Of a stretch of DNA of 64,000 bases, positions 15,743 to 23,974 are shown piece after piece. Under the pieces are notes generated by a model. The model ran no database searches and was not told the origin of the DNA. It saw only the letters and a program-made list of their open reading frames with translations. This stretch comes from Xanthomonas arboricola pv. populi (GTDB taxonomy: Bacteria > Pseudomonadota > Gammaproteobacteria > Xanthomonadales > Xanthomonadaceae). Position 1 is the first letter of the stretch, and every line of letters starts with the position of its first letter. The stretch spans positions 124,001-188,000 of the forward strand of contig NZ_MDEB01000006.1 of the NCBI RefSeq assembly GCF_002939945.1, given 5' to 3'. Both the position numbers and the translations under genes were made by a program.

Positions 15743-18241
15743 ATGACCACCAACGACACCCTTGCCGCGATCGCCGCCGGTACCGCAACACCCACCAGCG
15801 TTCCCGCCAGTGTCAGCGTGCCCGGTTGCGGCGCGCCGGAATTGACCGACCCGTCGGACATCGTGCCGCCTCCCCGCCAAGCCATTGCAATGCACGCACA
15901 GACCATCGAAGAACAAGCCGTCGCCACCTGGATCACCAAGGAAGCCGGCAACCGCAGGATCCCGTTCGAGCCGGAGCGCCTGGAGCGCGCCATCGACCAG
16001 ATCCATGCCGAATTCCCGCAGCTGGACGTGGCCGATTACAAGCGTTCGGTGTTCGGCTTCGTCGACCGCAAGGACAGCGTCAACGCCGACGACCTGGTCG
16101 ACCATCTGATCCGCGAGGCCGAGGCCCGCGTCGATCTGACCACCCCGGAGTGGGAGCACTTCGCCGCGCGTCTGTACCTGCGTCGCCTGTACAAGCGCGC
16201 CAGCCGCAACCGTTTCTACGACGCCGGCCAGAAGTACGGCTCGTTCGTCGGCCTGCAGGAGAGCCTGGCCGACCGCAATGTCTATTCCAACGACATCCTG
16301 CGCCGCTACTCCAAGGACGAACTGATCGAAGCCGGCAAGATGATCGAGCCGGAGCGCGACAAGCTGTTCGCGTACAACGGCTTGTACCTGCTGGCCACGC
16401 GCTACCTGGCCACCGACAACTCGCGCGGCGTGTTCGAGCTGCCGCAGGAGCGTTGGCTGACCATCGCGCTGTACCTGATGCAGGACGAGATCGGCAACGG
16501 CAAGGGCAGCCGCGAGCGCCGCATGCAGCTGGTCGGCGAGGCCTACTGGGCGCTGTCCAACCTGTACATGACCGTGGCCACCCCGACGCTGGCCAATGCC
16601 GGCAAGGTCGGCGGCCAGCTGTCGAGCTGCTTCATCGACACCGTCGACGACAGCCTGCAGGGCATCTACGACTCCAACACCGACGTGGCGCGCGTGTCCA
16701 AGCACGGCGGCGGCGTGGGCGCGTACCTGGGCTATGTGCGTTCGTCCGGTTCGGCGATCCGCGGCGTGTCCAATTCCTCCGGCGGCGTGGTGCCGTGGAT
16801 CAAGCAGCTCAACAACACTGCGGTGTCGGTGGATCAGCTGGGCCAGCGCAAGGGCGCCATCGCGGTCTATCTGGACATCTTCCACCGCGACATCGAGTCG
16901 TTCCTGGATCTGCGCCTGAACAACGGCGACCAGCGCCTGCGCGCGCATGACGTGTTCACCTCGGTGTGCATCCCCGACCTGTTCATGGAAGCGGTCGAGC
17001 GTCGCGGCGACTGGTATCTGTTCGATCCGCACGAAGTGAAGCGGATCAAGGGCTGGTACCTGCAGGACTTCTACGACGAGAAGAAGGGCGACGCCAACAG
17101 CAGCTTCCGGCGCAAGTACGAGGAAGTGGTTGCCGACGAGCGCATCACCCGCAAGACGGTCAAGGCGATCGAGATCTTCAAGCGGATCATGGTCAGCCAG
17201 CTGGAAACCGGCAACCCGTTCATGTTCTACCGCGACGAAGTCAATCGCAAGAACCCGAACAAGCACGAGGGCATGGTCTATTCGTCCAACCTGTGCACCG
17301 AGATCCTGCAGAACATGAGCCCAACGCGGATGATGCAGGAGATCATCAGCGGCAATCAGATCGTCACCACCAAGAAGGCGGGCGACTTCGTCGTGTGCAA
17401 CCTGTCCTCGATCAACCTGGGCCGCGCGATCACCGTGCAGGCAGACCAGGCCGATCTGCTGGGCGCCGACGTGCTGGAGCGGTTGATCCCGATCCAGGTG
17501 CGCATGCTCGACAACGTGATCGATCTGAATCAGTTGCCGGTGCCGCAGGCCACCATCACCAATCAGAAGTACCGCGCCATCGGCCTGGGCACCTTCGGCT
17601 GGCACCATCTGCTTGCACAGAAGGCCATCCACTGGAATGCCAAGGAAGCCGAGGACTACAGCGACGAGCTGTACGAGCGCATCAACTATCTGACCGTCCA
17701 GGCGAGCATGGAGCTGGCCAAGGAAAAGGGCACCTACAGCGTGTTCCGCGGCAGCGACTGGCACACCGGCGAGTACTTCCGTGCGCGCGACTACAACAGC
17801 CCGCAGTGGCTGGAGCTGTCCGCGCAGGTGGCCGTCAACGGCGTGCGCAATGCCTGGATGCTGGCGGTGGCGCCGAACATGAGCACCGCGCAGATCGCCG
17901 GTTCCACCGCCTCGATCGACCCGATCTACAGCGCGTTCTACTACGAGGAAAAGAAGGACTTCCGTCGTCCGGTCGCCGCGCCCGGCCTGTCGCTGGACAC
18001 TTGGCCGTACTACGAAAAGGGCGCCTACAAGGTCGACCAGTTCGCCAGCGTGCGCCAGAACGCGCGTCGCCAGCGGCACGTTGACCAGTCGATCAGCTTC
18101 AACTTCTACGTGCCCAGCACCATCCGTGCCAGCACCTTGCTGGACCTGCACATGACCGCCTGGCGCGAAGGCCTGAAGACCACGTACTACGTGCGTTCCA
18201 ACGATATCGACATCAGCGAGTGCGAGTGGTGCAGTAGCTAA
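15743..18241 (+). CDS. nrdA: Ribonucleoside-diphosphate reductase class I, alpha subunit
   Basis: Large subunit of the enzyme reducing NDPs to dNDPs for DNA synthesis. Of its 832 residues, an ATP-cone allosteric domain lies at about 60-140 (ITKEAGNRRIPFEPERLERA). The catalytic barrel shows the first active-site cysteine in QLSSCFID (about 296), the thiyl-radical cysteine in SNLCTEIL (about 518), and the C-terminal CEWC redox pair that delivers electrons. The ATG is preceded by GGAGG with four bases of spacing. The first about 55 residues are a Ser/Pro/Ala-rich extension not seen in the E. coli protein. NrdR boxes upstream and nrdB downstream support a class Ia unit, followed by flavodoxin and thioredoxin genes. 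Confidence 0.95.
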   Translation: MTTNDTLAAIAAGTATPTSVPASVSVPGCGAPELTDPSDIVPPPRQAIAMHAQTIEEQAVATWITKEAGNRRIPFEPERLERAIDQIHAEFPQLDVADYKRSVFGFVDRKDSVNADDLVDHLIREAEARVDLTTPEWEHFAARLYLRRLYKRASRNRFYDAGQKYGSFVGLQESLADRNVYSNDILRRYSKDELIEAGKMIEPERDKLFAYNGLYLLATRYLATDNSRGVFELPQERWLTIALYLMQDEIGNGKGSRERRMQLVGEAYWALSNLYMTVATPTLANAGKVGGQLSSCFIDTVDDSLQGIYDSNTDVARVSKHGGGVGAYLGYVRSSGSAIRGVSNSSGGVVPWIKQLNNTAVSVDQLGQRKGAIAVYLDIFHRDIESFLDLRLNNGDQRLRAHDVFTSVCIPDLFMEAVERRGDWYLFDPHEVKRIKGWYLQDFYDEKKGDANSSFRRKYEEVVADERITRKTVKAIEIFKRIMVSQLETGNPFMFYRDEVNRKNPNKHEGMVYSSNLCTEILQNMSPTRMMQEIISGNQIVTTKKAGDFVVCNLSSINLGRAITVQADQADLLGADVLERLIPIQVRMLDNVIDLNQLPVPQATITNQKYRAIGLGTFGWHHLLAQKAIHWNAKEAEDYSDELYERINYLTVQASMELAKEKGTYSVFRGSDWHTGEYFRARDYNSPQWLELSAQVAVNGVRNAWMLAVAPNMSTAQIAGSTASIDPIYSAFYYEEKKDFRRPVAAPGLSLDTWPYYEKGAYKVDQFASVRQNARRQRHVDQSISFNFYVPSTIRASTLLDLHMTAWREGLKTTYYVRSNDIDISECEWCSS

Positions 18242-18263
18242 GTGCATTCGCGCTTCGCTTCCA

Positions 18264-18342
18264 CGGTTCGCGTTGCGAACCGCGGACCCTGCTTCACCAG
18301 CTCCCACACCCCGCGCCTTCGGCGCGCCCCCTGACTCAGGGG
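18264..18342. other. Three consecutive hairpins between nrdA and nrdB
   Basis: Perfect stems CGGTTCGC/GCGAACCG (18264-18282), GCGCC/GGCGC with a TTC loop (18313-18325) and CCCCTGA/TCAGGGG (18328-18342) lie in the 175-base gap. The last is followed by a short pyrimidine stretch. They could uncouple the amounts of the two subunits by partial termination or by protecting the upstream mRNA. Confidence 0.5.
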
Positions 18343-18416
18343 CTTTCCTCCAGAACGATTGCTGCCGCCGTCCCCGCTGCACGCGCGGGCGACGCCTGAA
18401 ACACGAGTAGAAACCC

Positions 18417-19460
18417 ATGTCCGCAACACCGCTTGAGCGCATCAAGATCCTGGAGCCGCGTCACCCGAACCGCTCCACCGCCATCATCAATGGCTCCACG
18501 TCCGGCATCCTCAACTGGAACGACATCCCGTACCCGTCCTTCTATCGGGCGTACAAGGAGCTGTCGACCAACTTCTGGATCCCCGACGAAGTGGACATGA
18601 AGGGCGACGCGCGCCAGTACAACGAGCTGTCGGCGCGCGAGAAGAACGCCTACGACTCGATCATCGGTTTGCTGGCCACGCTGGATTCGCCGCAGACGCG
18701 CTTCATCTACAACGTGGCCGAATACATCACCGACCCGGCCGCGCATGCCAATGCCGCCATCATCGGCCAGCAGGAAGTGATCCATAACGAGAGCTACAGT
18801 TACGTACTGGCCTCGATCACCGGCCTGGCCGATCAGAACCGCGTGTTCGAGATCGCGCGCACGCACCCGACCATCATCAAGCGCAATGCGCCGATCATGG
18901 GCGCCTACGAAGACTTCATGCGCGACAAGACGGCCGAAACGCTGATCCGCGCGCTGATCCAGTCCTCGATCCTGGAAGGCATCAACTTCTATTCCGGCTT
19001 CGCGTATTTCTACAATCTGGTCCGCCAGAACCGCATGACCGGCACCGGCAAGATCATCAGCTTCATCAACCGCGACGAGCTGGCCCACTCCAAGTTCATC
19101 AGCGAGCTGATTCGCGCCATCATCGGCGAGAACCAGGCGCTGCAGGGCGACCAGCTCACCGACTACGTGCACAAGGCCTTCGAGCACGCGATCGACCTGG
19201 AAACCCAGTGGACCGCCGAAGTGCTGGACGGCATCGACGGCATCGACGTGGACGAGATGATCCGCTACGTGAAGTACCGCGCCAACAAGATGGCCGGCAT
19301 GCTGGGCATCGAGAAGCTGTACGAAGGCGCCAACGACAACGTGATGCCGTGGATCAAGGCCTACGCCGACAACTTCACCGAAACCAAGACCGACTTCTTC
19401 GAGATGCGCAATGCGTCGTACAAGAAGACCAACTCCGATAACGGCTTCGACGATCTGTGA
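18417..19460 (+). CDS. nrdB: Ribonucleoside-diphosphate reductase class I, beta subunit
   Basis: Small, radical-bearing subunit partnering NrdA. Metal ligands of the diiron site can be read: D90, E120 and H123 (QEVIHNESY), E187 (ILEGINFY), E221 and H224 (RDELAHSKF). The tyrosine at 127, four residues after H123, corresponds to the radical tyrosine, so this is a tyrosyl-radical enzyme rather than the Phe-containing chlamydial type. The C-terminal tail NSDNGFDDL should dock into NrdA. Length 347 is normal. The start ATG was chosen by alignment of the typical N-terminus. Confidence 0.95.
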   Translation: MSATPLERIKILEPRHPNRSTAIINGSTSGILNWNDIPYPSFYRAYKELSTNFWIPDEVDMKGDARQYNELSAREKNAYDSIIGLLATLDSPQTRFIYNVAEYITDPAAHANAAIIGQQEVIHNESYSYVLASITGLADQNRVFEIARTHPTIIKRNAPIMGAYEDFMRDKTAETLIRALIQSSILEGINFYSGFAYFYNLVRQNRMTGTGKIISFINRDELAHSKFISELIRAIIGENQALQGDQLTDYVHKAFEHAIDLETQWTAEVLDGIDGIDVDEMIRYVKYRANKMAGMLGIEKLYEGANDNVMPWIKAYADNFTETKTDFFEMRNASYKKTNSDNGFDDL

Positions 19461-19463
19461 GTA

Positions 19464-19540
19464 ATCGGGAATCGGGAATCGCAACAGCCAGTCACACCAT
19501 GCTCTTCCGATTCCCCATTCCCGACTCCCCATTCCCCGCC
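19464..19540. repeat. Inverted array of short ggaatcg/cgattcc repeats after nrdB
   Basis: aatcgggaatcgggaatcg near the left end faces cgattccccattcccgac and a further ccccattcccc at the right end, so the region can fold into a long imperfect hairpin. It fills the 83-base gap between nrdB and the flavodoxin gene. Confidence 0.6.
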
Positions 19541-19543
19541 TAG

Positions 19544-20029
19544 ATGAACATCCTGCTCGCACTGGCCTCGTTGAGCGGTAACACGCGTGATGTCGCGCGC
19601 AGTGTTGCACGGCGCTGCGAAGCCGCTGGGCATGCGGTGACCTGGGTGGAAACCGATCTGCAGACCCTGGCACAGGTGCCGCATGCGCCAGGACAGTACG
19701 AGCTGTTTCTGCTCGGTAGCTGGACCGACAACGGTGGCCGTACGCCGGCAGAGATGAAACGCTTCATCGTCGAGTTGGTCCAGACGCTGGGCAAGCCACC
19801 GCGGGTGGCGGTGTTCGGCACCGGCGAAACGCAGTGGGGCGAGGACTATTTTTGCGGTGCGGTGCATCGCATCGCCCAGTTCTTCGCCAGCCCGTTTCCG
19901 CGTTTGACCATCGAACAGATGCCCCACGGCCAGCGCGACGCGCAAGCCATCGCCGCCTGGACCGACGAGGTCCTGGCCCAATGCCAACACGATCCCCATG
20001 ATGCACACCATTACCGTCACGTCGCCTGA
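19544..20029 (+). CDS. Flavodoxin domain protein
   Basis: A 161-residue cytoplasmic FMN protein. The phosphate-binding loop ALASLSGNTRDVARSVA (about 6-22), the LLGSWTDNGG loop and the FGTGETQWGEDYF segment fit the flavodoxin fold. It lies 83 bases after nrdB and overlaps the following thioredoxin gene by 32 bases, so the pair is coupled. This context suggests electron delivery to ribonucleotide reductase or to its cofactor, similar in idea to NrdI, but the sequence looks like a general flavodoxin rather than the short NrdI family. A reductase partner (the fpr-like gene at 25906) is nearby but not in the operon. Confidence 0.82.
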   Translation: MNILLALASLSGNTRDVARSVARRCEAAGHAVTWVETDLQTLAQVPHAPGQYELFLLGSWTDNGGRTPAEMKRFIVELVQTLGKPPRVAVFGTGETQWGEDYFCGAVHRIAQFFASPFPRLTIEQMPHGQRDAQAIAAWTDEVLAQCQHDPHDAHHYRHVA

Positions 20030-20327
20030 GCACTACACCGCCACCCTGGCCGCGCATCCGCGCGCGCTGGTGGATTTCTACAAGGACAACTGCCCCGGCT
20101 GCCGCATGCTGGACATGTCGTTGGACAAGTTCGCCAACAGCGATGCCGCCGAGGGTGTGGCCTTGTTGAAGGTCAAGCTGGAAGTGGTGGGCGAGGAATT
20201 CTTCCGCGATCTCGGCCTGCGCCAGACCCCGACCCTGGCGCTTTACCGCGATGGCAACGAGGTGGCGCGCCTGCCGGGCTTCCAGTCGCCGGCGCAGGTG
20301 GAAACCGCGGTCAAGAGCAGCCTCTGA
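19998..20327 (+). CDS. Thioredoxin-fold protein with CPGC active site
   Basis: A 109-residue cytoplasmic thioredoxin-like protein. The active site reads DFYKDNCPGCRMLD (about 27-40), with a CPGC motif instead of the usual CGPC. The conserved cis-proline region LRQTPTLALYRDG follows near residue 75. It overlaps the flavodoxin gene by 32 bases in a different frame, with two consecutive ATG codons (19998 and 20001) available. Its place behind nrdAB and a flavodoxin makes it a good candidate electron donor to the C-terminal cysteines of NrdA. Confidence 0.82.
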   Translation: MMHTITVTSPEHYTATLAAHPRALVDFYKDNCPGCRMLDMSLDKFANSDAAEGVALLKVKLEVVGEEFFRDLGLRQTPTLALYRDGNEVARLPGFQSPAQVETAVKSSL

Positions 20328-20709
20328 GCGATTGCGGGCGCGGCGCGCGCGCACGGCCAAGCGCTAGTGCGCATCGCGCTCTCGTAGGAGCGGACCCGGC
20401 CACGATAGCTGTCCAAGGTCGCCCTTACGCTTTCGCGACGTTCGCGACGTTCGCGACACCGACACCGTGGCGTGCGCATGGACGCGCACGTGCCTGGTCG
20501 TTTGCTTGCCAGTCGCACGCGGCAACGGCATGACCACCCCAGACAGCACGAATGCCCCGCATTGCGTAGCATCATCGCCTGCGCATCGCGTTGATCAGGC
20601 TATCGTTGTGCTTCCGACACGCGAAGCATGTCGAAAGCGTGCGTGCCACACATCGGCCTCGGCTGCGTTCCCTGCTCGCCGTTTGTCCCTCCTTAACTTG
20701 GATCCCACG
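20328..20709. other. Intergenic region with short repeats, no gene recognised
   Basis: It contains a lone half of the GTAGGAGC repeat (cgtaggagcggac near 20385) and a 9-bp tandem ttcgcgacg repeated three times (20432-20458, last copy imperfect). The open frames in it are without ribosome sites. The promoter of the downstream thioesterase gene should be here but is not obvious. Confidence 0.5.
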
Positions 20710-21117
20710 ATGTCAGACAGCTTGCAGACCCAGCCACCGATCGAAGCGCGCATGGCCGAGATCGTGTTTCCCAACCACACCAACCACATGGGCACGCTGT
20801 TCGGTGGCCAGGCGCTGGCGTGGATGGACAAGGCCGCGTTTCTGGCGGCATCGCGCTATGCGCGGCGTGCGGTGGTGACCGCGCGCTCGGACCAGGTGGA
20901 TTTCAAGCTGCCGATCCGCCAGGGCCAGATGGTGGAAACCATCGCGCGGGTGGTGTCGGTGGGGCGCAGTTCGATCAAGGTGGAAGTGGAACTGATCGCC
21001 GAGGATCTGCTCAGCGGCGCACGCGAGCTGTGCACGCGCGGCCACTTCGTGATGATCGCGCTCGGCGACGACGGCAAGCCGACCACGGTGCCGCCGCTGT
21101 CCGTTACCGGCGCCTGA
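20710..21117 (+). CDS. Acyl-CoA thioesterase, hotdog fold (YciA-like)
   Basis: A 135-residue cytoplasmic hotdog-fold thioesterase hydrolysing acyl-CoA to free acid and CoA. The motif IVFPNHTNHMGTLFGGQALAWMDKAA (about 18-43) contains the family N-H-x-G-x-x-FGG signature and the acidic catalytic residue. FKLPIRQGQMVE and the strand VEVELIAEDL complete the fold. The ATG was chosen because the frame upstream is not protein-like and residue 1 then matches homologues. It faces the PsiE-like gene convergently with six bases between the stop codons. Confidence 0.9.
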   Translation: MSDSLQTQPPIEARMAEIVFPNHTNHMGTLFGGQALAWMDKAAFLAASRYARRAVVTARSDQVDFKLPIRQGQMVETIARVVSVGRSSIKVEVELIAEDLLSGARELCTRGHFVMIALGDDGKPTTVPPLSVTGA

Positions 21118-21123
21118 CGGCGG

Positions 21124-21639
21124 TCATTCCTCGACCTCGCGGTCCTCGCGCTTGGTTTCCGCCATCGCCTCGGGCTCCAGCTCCTCGGCGCTGCGATTGA
21201 GTTTGACGAAGACGCCCCAGGCGATCAGCAACAGCGCCGCGCACAGGCCCACCGCCGCCGCATACGGCAGCTTGGCCGGGTCCTCGTGCATCAGCTCGAA
21301 GATCGACACCAGCGTCTCGATCGCCAGCGCAATCACGATCACCACGAAGAATCGCGACAGATAGCGCCGCACGCGCGTGGGGCCGCTGACCTTGACGTCG
21401 CGCAGGATCTCTTCCTCGAAGATGGTCTGGCCCAGTTCCAGCGTCACCAGCGCCACGGTGAGCAGACCGATCGCCTCCAGCACCACGTTGAAGCGGTCGC
21501 GCACCACCATGTCGCCGCCTGGGGTAAAGCCATGCCACAGCTCCAGCCCGGCCATCGCCACCAGACCCGCCGCGCACAGCACGAAAAACGCCAGGATCAC
21601 GAAGTGACCGGCACGGAACAGGTGGCTGAGCAGTTTCAT
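21124..21639 (-). CDS. PsiE-like (phosphate-starvation-inducible family) membrane protein
   Basis: A 171-residue inner-membrane protein with four hydrophobic segments. The GLLTVALVTLELGQTIFEEEILR segment between the second and third resembles the PsiE family pattern, and the C-terminus is acidic (EELEPEAMAETKREDREVEE). No molecular activity is known for the family. The ATG at 21639 gives a plausible first membrane helix; upstream the open frame continues through tandem repeats that are unlikely to be coding. No strong ribosome site is visible, so the start is tentative. Confidence 0.65.
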   Translation of the reverse strand: MKLLSHLFRAGHFVILAFFVLCAAGLVAMAGLELWHGFTPGGDMVVRDRFNVVLEAIGLLTVALVTLELGQTIFEEEILRDVKVSGPTRVRRYLSRFFVVIVIALAIETLVSIFELMHEDPAKLPYAAAVGLCAALLLIAWGVFVKLNRSAEELEPEAMAETKREDREVEE

Positions 21640-21686
21640 GATGACGACGGCGATGGAGGGATGCAGAGCATCGTGTGCGTGGCGTC

Positions 21687-22034
21687 GTGGCGGCGCGAAG
21701 GCTGCGCCGACCGGACGTGCCCTCATCCGGCGCTTTGCGCCACCTTCTCCCGCAGGCGGGAGAAGAGATCTGCGTGAGCAAGCGGCGCAGTGGCAAGGAG
21801 GTCGCTGTGGCGGCGCGAAGGCTGCGCCGACCGGACGTGCCCTCATCCGGCGCTTTGCGCCACCTTCTCCCGCACGCGGGAGAAGGGATCTGCGTGAGCA
21901 AGCGGCGCAGTGGCAAGGAGGTCGCTGTGGCGGTGCGAAGGCTGCGCCGACCGGACGTGCCCTCATCCGGCGCTTTGCGCCACCTTCTCCCGCAGGCGGG
22001 AGAAGGGATCTGCGTGAGCAAGCGGCGCAGTGGC
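21687..22034. repeat. Three tandem 120-bp repeats
   Basis: Units begin at 21687, 21807 and 21927 with gtggcggcgcgaaggctg; the third is truncated by 12 bases or diverged. They differ at only a few positions (aggcggg/acgcggg, agagatc/agggatc, ggcgcg/ggtgcg), implying recent duplication. Each carries the hairpin cttctcccgc..gcgggagaag. As 120 is a multiple of three, all frames remain open across the array, but the translations look non-biological. The array lies just upstream of the PsiE-like start. Confidence 0.9.
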
Positions 22035-22074
22035 GAGAAGTTTGCTCGCCCAATGACGCAGCGGTAGCTACCAC

Positions 22075-22121
22075 TCCCTTCTCCCGCCTGCGGGGGAAGG
22101 TGCCCGAAGGGCGGATGGGGG
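22075..22121. repeat. Dispersed ttctcccg/cgggagaa hairpin element
   Basis: tcccttctcccgcctgcggg followed by ggaaggtgcccgaagggcgg. The same wording recurs within the 120-bp units and near 38.3 kb, so this is a short dispersed extragenic element. It lies downstream of panE. Confidence 0.65.
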
Positions 22122-22162
22122 CAATGCATGCGCAGCATGCGCACGGTCGCCCGCCATACCCA

Positions 22163-23101
22163 TCAGCTCTGCCGCAACACCTGATACGCCAGCAGATGCA
22201 CATTGGCGGCCATCAGCAGTGGCGCGTTGCGTCCGGTTTCGCGCACGCGCCTGAGCATGTCGCCAACGATCTGCGCCGCTTCCACTTCCTGGCCGGCTTC
22301 CAGGTCGCGCAGCATCGACGCCTTCAACGGCGAATCCACCTGCAACAAGGTCTGCAGCGCCTTGGCGCGCGCAGCTTCCGGAATCGGCTGGCCGGCCGCG
22401 TCGGCGGCCCACAGACATTCGTTGTACAAGCCGTTGATCAACGCGCGGCCGTCGTCGGTGGCGACGATCGCCCCAACCGGCGCGCGCATCAGGCAGGTGG
22501 CCGCGGCCAGCGCGGTGAGGAAGCTGTACTTGATCCACTGCTCCTGCGCGATCTGCTCGCTGGCCACATGATCGATGCCGGCCTGCGCGCAGGCAGCCGC
22601 AAACGCCTGCACCCGTGCCGAGGCGGCGCCGCCATCGCGCTCGCCAAAGGTCATCGCCGCCGGCTTGCCCAGGTGCAGGATCTGCCCGTGCTCGCCCTTG
22701 GTCGCGCTGATGAAGCACAGCCCGCCCAGCACGCGTGCCGCACCGAAACGTTCGTCCAGCGCAGGGTAATGACGCAGGCCGTTGAGGATCGGCAGCACCG
22801 TGGTGTGCTCGCCCACCGCCGGCGCAATCGCCTCGATCGCGCTCTCCAGGTCGTAGGCCTTGCAGCTGAGGATCACCAGATCGAACGGCCGCTGCGCCAC
22901 CAGGGCCGGCAGGTCCTGCGCGGTGACATGCGCCACCGGCAGATCCGCATCGCCCAACAGACTGCGAATACGCAAGCCATCGGCCTGCAGCTGCGCCGCC
23001 CGCGCATCGCGCACCAGAAAGGTGACATCGACACCGGCCTGCGCCAGACGCCCGCCGAAATAGCCGCCGGTGCCGCCGGCACCGAGGATGAGGATATGCA
23101 T
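22163..23101 (-). CDS. panE: 2-dehydropantoate 2-reductase
   Basis: Cytoplasmic NADPH-dependent ketopantoate reductase of the pantothenate/CoA pathway, 312 residues. It has the N-terminal Rossmann loop HILILGAGGTGGYFGGRLA, the conserved VILSCKAYDLESAI segment with the substrate lysine, a central NGLRHYP variant of the usual NG motif, and the C-terminal helical ApbA_C domain (EQWIKYSFLTALAAATCLMRAP, about 180-300). The ATG at 23101 is preferred over one four codons upstream because GGAG then lies at normal spacing and the Rossmann strand starts immediately. Several PanE-like paralogues exist in related bacteria, so it could act on another 2-keto acid. Confidence 0.85.
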   Translation of the reverse strand: MHILILGAGGTGGYFGGRLAQAGVDVTFLVRDARAAQLQADGLRIRSLLGDADLPVAHVTAQDLPALVAQRPFDLVILSCKAYDLESAIEAIAPAVGEHTTVLPILNGLRHYPALDERFGAARVLGGLCFISATKGEHGQILHLGKPAAMTFGERDGGAASARVQAFAAACAQAGIDHVASEQIAQEQWIKYSFLTALAAATCLMRAPVGAIVATDDGRALINGLYNECLWAADAAGQPIPEAARAKALQTLLQVDSPLKASMLRDLEAGQEVEAAQIVGDMLRRVRETGRNAPLLMAANVHLLAYQVLRQS

Positions 23102-23222
23102 CAAAATCTCCATTCAGCTTGATGGTTGGAGTGTGTCAGGGCAGGGTGTTAAGCTCCTGGCCGGATTGGGGATTCTCGGTCGGCATCAGGCTCTGGCGGA
23201 ATCGCCGGGGCCTTTTGTTTTT

Positions 23223-23972
23223 TCACGGGTAGCACTTCAACCCGTAGCCGAGATAACGGCCAGTGGCATCCTTGTCCAGCTTCTGCTCGATGACATCCCA
23301 TGCGCGATTGGGTTGGTCGGGGCGCAACTGCCGCATGCCGATGGGGCGCGCGACCAGATCAGCCAGCTGCAATCCGATCGCGTTGCTTTTCTTGTCGCAG
23401 ATCACCGGATCGAATGGCAGTTCGAGACCAGAAAAGTTGTCGCCGCCACAGATCCGGCGAAATGCCAGCTCCAGGTCCTGATCCTCGTTATGCCCACGCG
23501 CCTCGCACAGGACATGCGTGGTCAATGGTGCGCCGCGTTGCGCGACCTGTCCCTGCTTGCTGAGCTTGTAGTACATCCGCTCAAGGCAAAAACGCATCGA
23601 GATTTCGTACGGATTTTCCCCGCGCTGGCGATCCTGAAGGCGACGTTTGTCGATGACAGCGGCAAAAATCGTCATCGGTGCGGAGGCCAATGCATCTGTC
23701 AGCGCATCGATGAACGCCTGTTTCTTCTCGCGATCACGCAACACCGAAAACGGCCCGATATCCCGGCGTATCTCGCGTTCATGCAATACAACGGCATCGT
23801 GCCCGAACGTCGCGAACTTGATCCGTTGCATCGCCGGTACCACTGCGGCCATGTAATCGCGTTTGCTGATCAGGCAGCAGGACAGTACGAACAACGGGAA
23901 GGCCGCATCGATGTTGGCCATCCCATGGTCACCGCTTTCATCGACGAACACGATGTAGTCGCTGAACGGCAC
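23223..23972 (-). CDS. DUF3800 domain protein
   Basis: A 249-residue protein beginning MPFSDYIVFVDESGDHG; the FVDESGD start and the late DKKSNAIGLQLADLVA segment are the hallmarks of DUF3800, an RNase H-like-fold family of unknown activity often found on mobile or defence loci. The GTG start follows GGAG by six bases and lies two bases after the stop of the ABC permease gene, so translation is coupled to it. The base composition is visibly poorer in G+C than the neighbours, hinting at acquisition by transfer. Nothing in the ABC exporter explains why this gene is attached to it. Confidence 0.8.
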   Translation of the reverse strand: MPFSDYIVFVDESGDHGMANIDAAFPLFVLSCCLISKRDYMAAVVPAMQRIKFATFGHDAVVLHEREIRRDIGPFSVLRDREKKQAFIDALTDALASAPMTIFAAVIDKRRLQDRQRGENPYEISMRFCLERMYYKLSKQGQVAQRGAPLTTHVLCEARGHNEDQDLELAFRRICGGDNFSGLELPFDPVICDKKSNAIGLQLADLVARPIGMRQLRPDQPNRAWDVIEQKLDKDATGRYLGYGLKCYP

Positions 23973-23974
23973 TC

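Noticed and set aside
21638..23122. Long open frame through the 120-bp repeats and antisense to panE
   Set aside because: The repeat period is divisible by three and GC-rich, so frames stay open; no ribosome site and no protein-like sequence.
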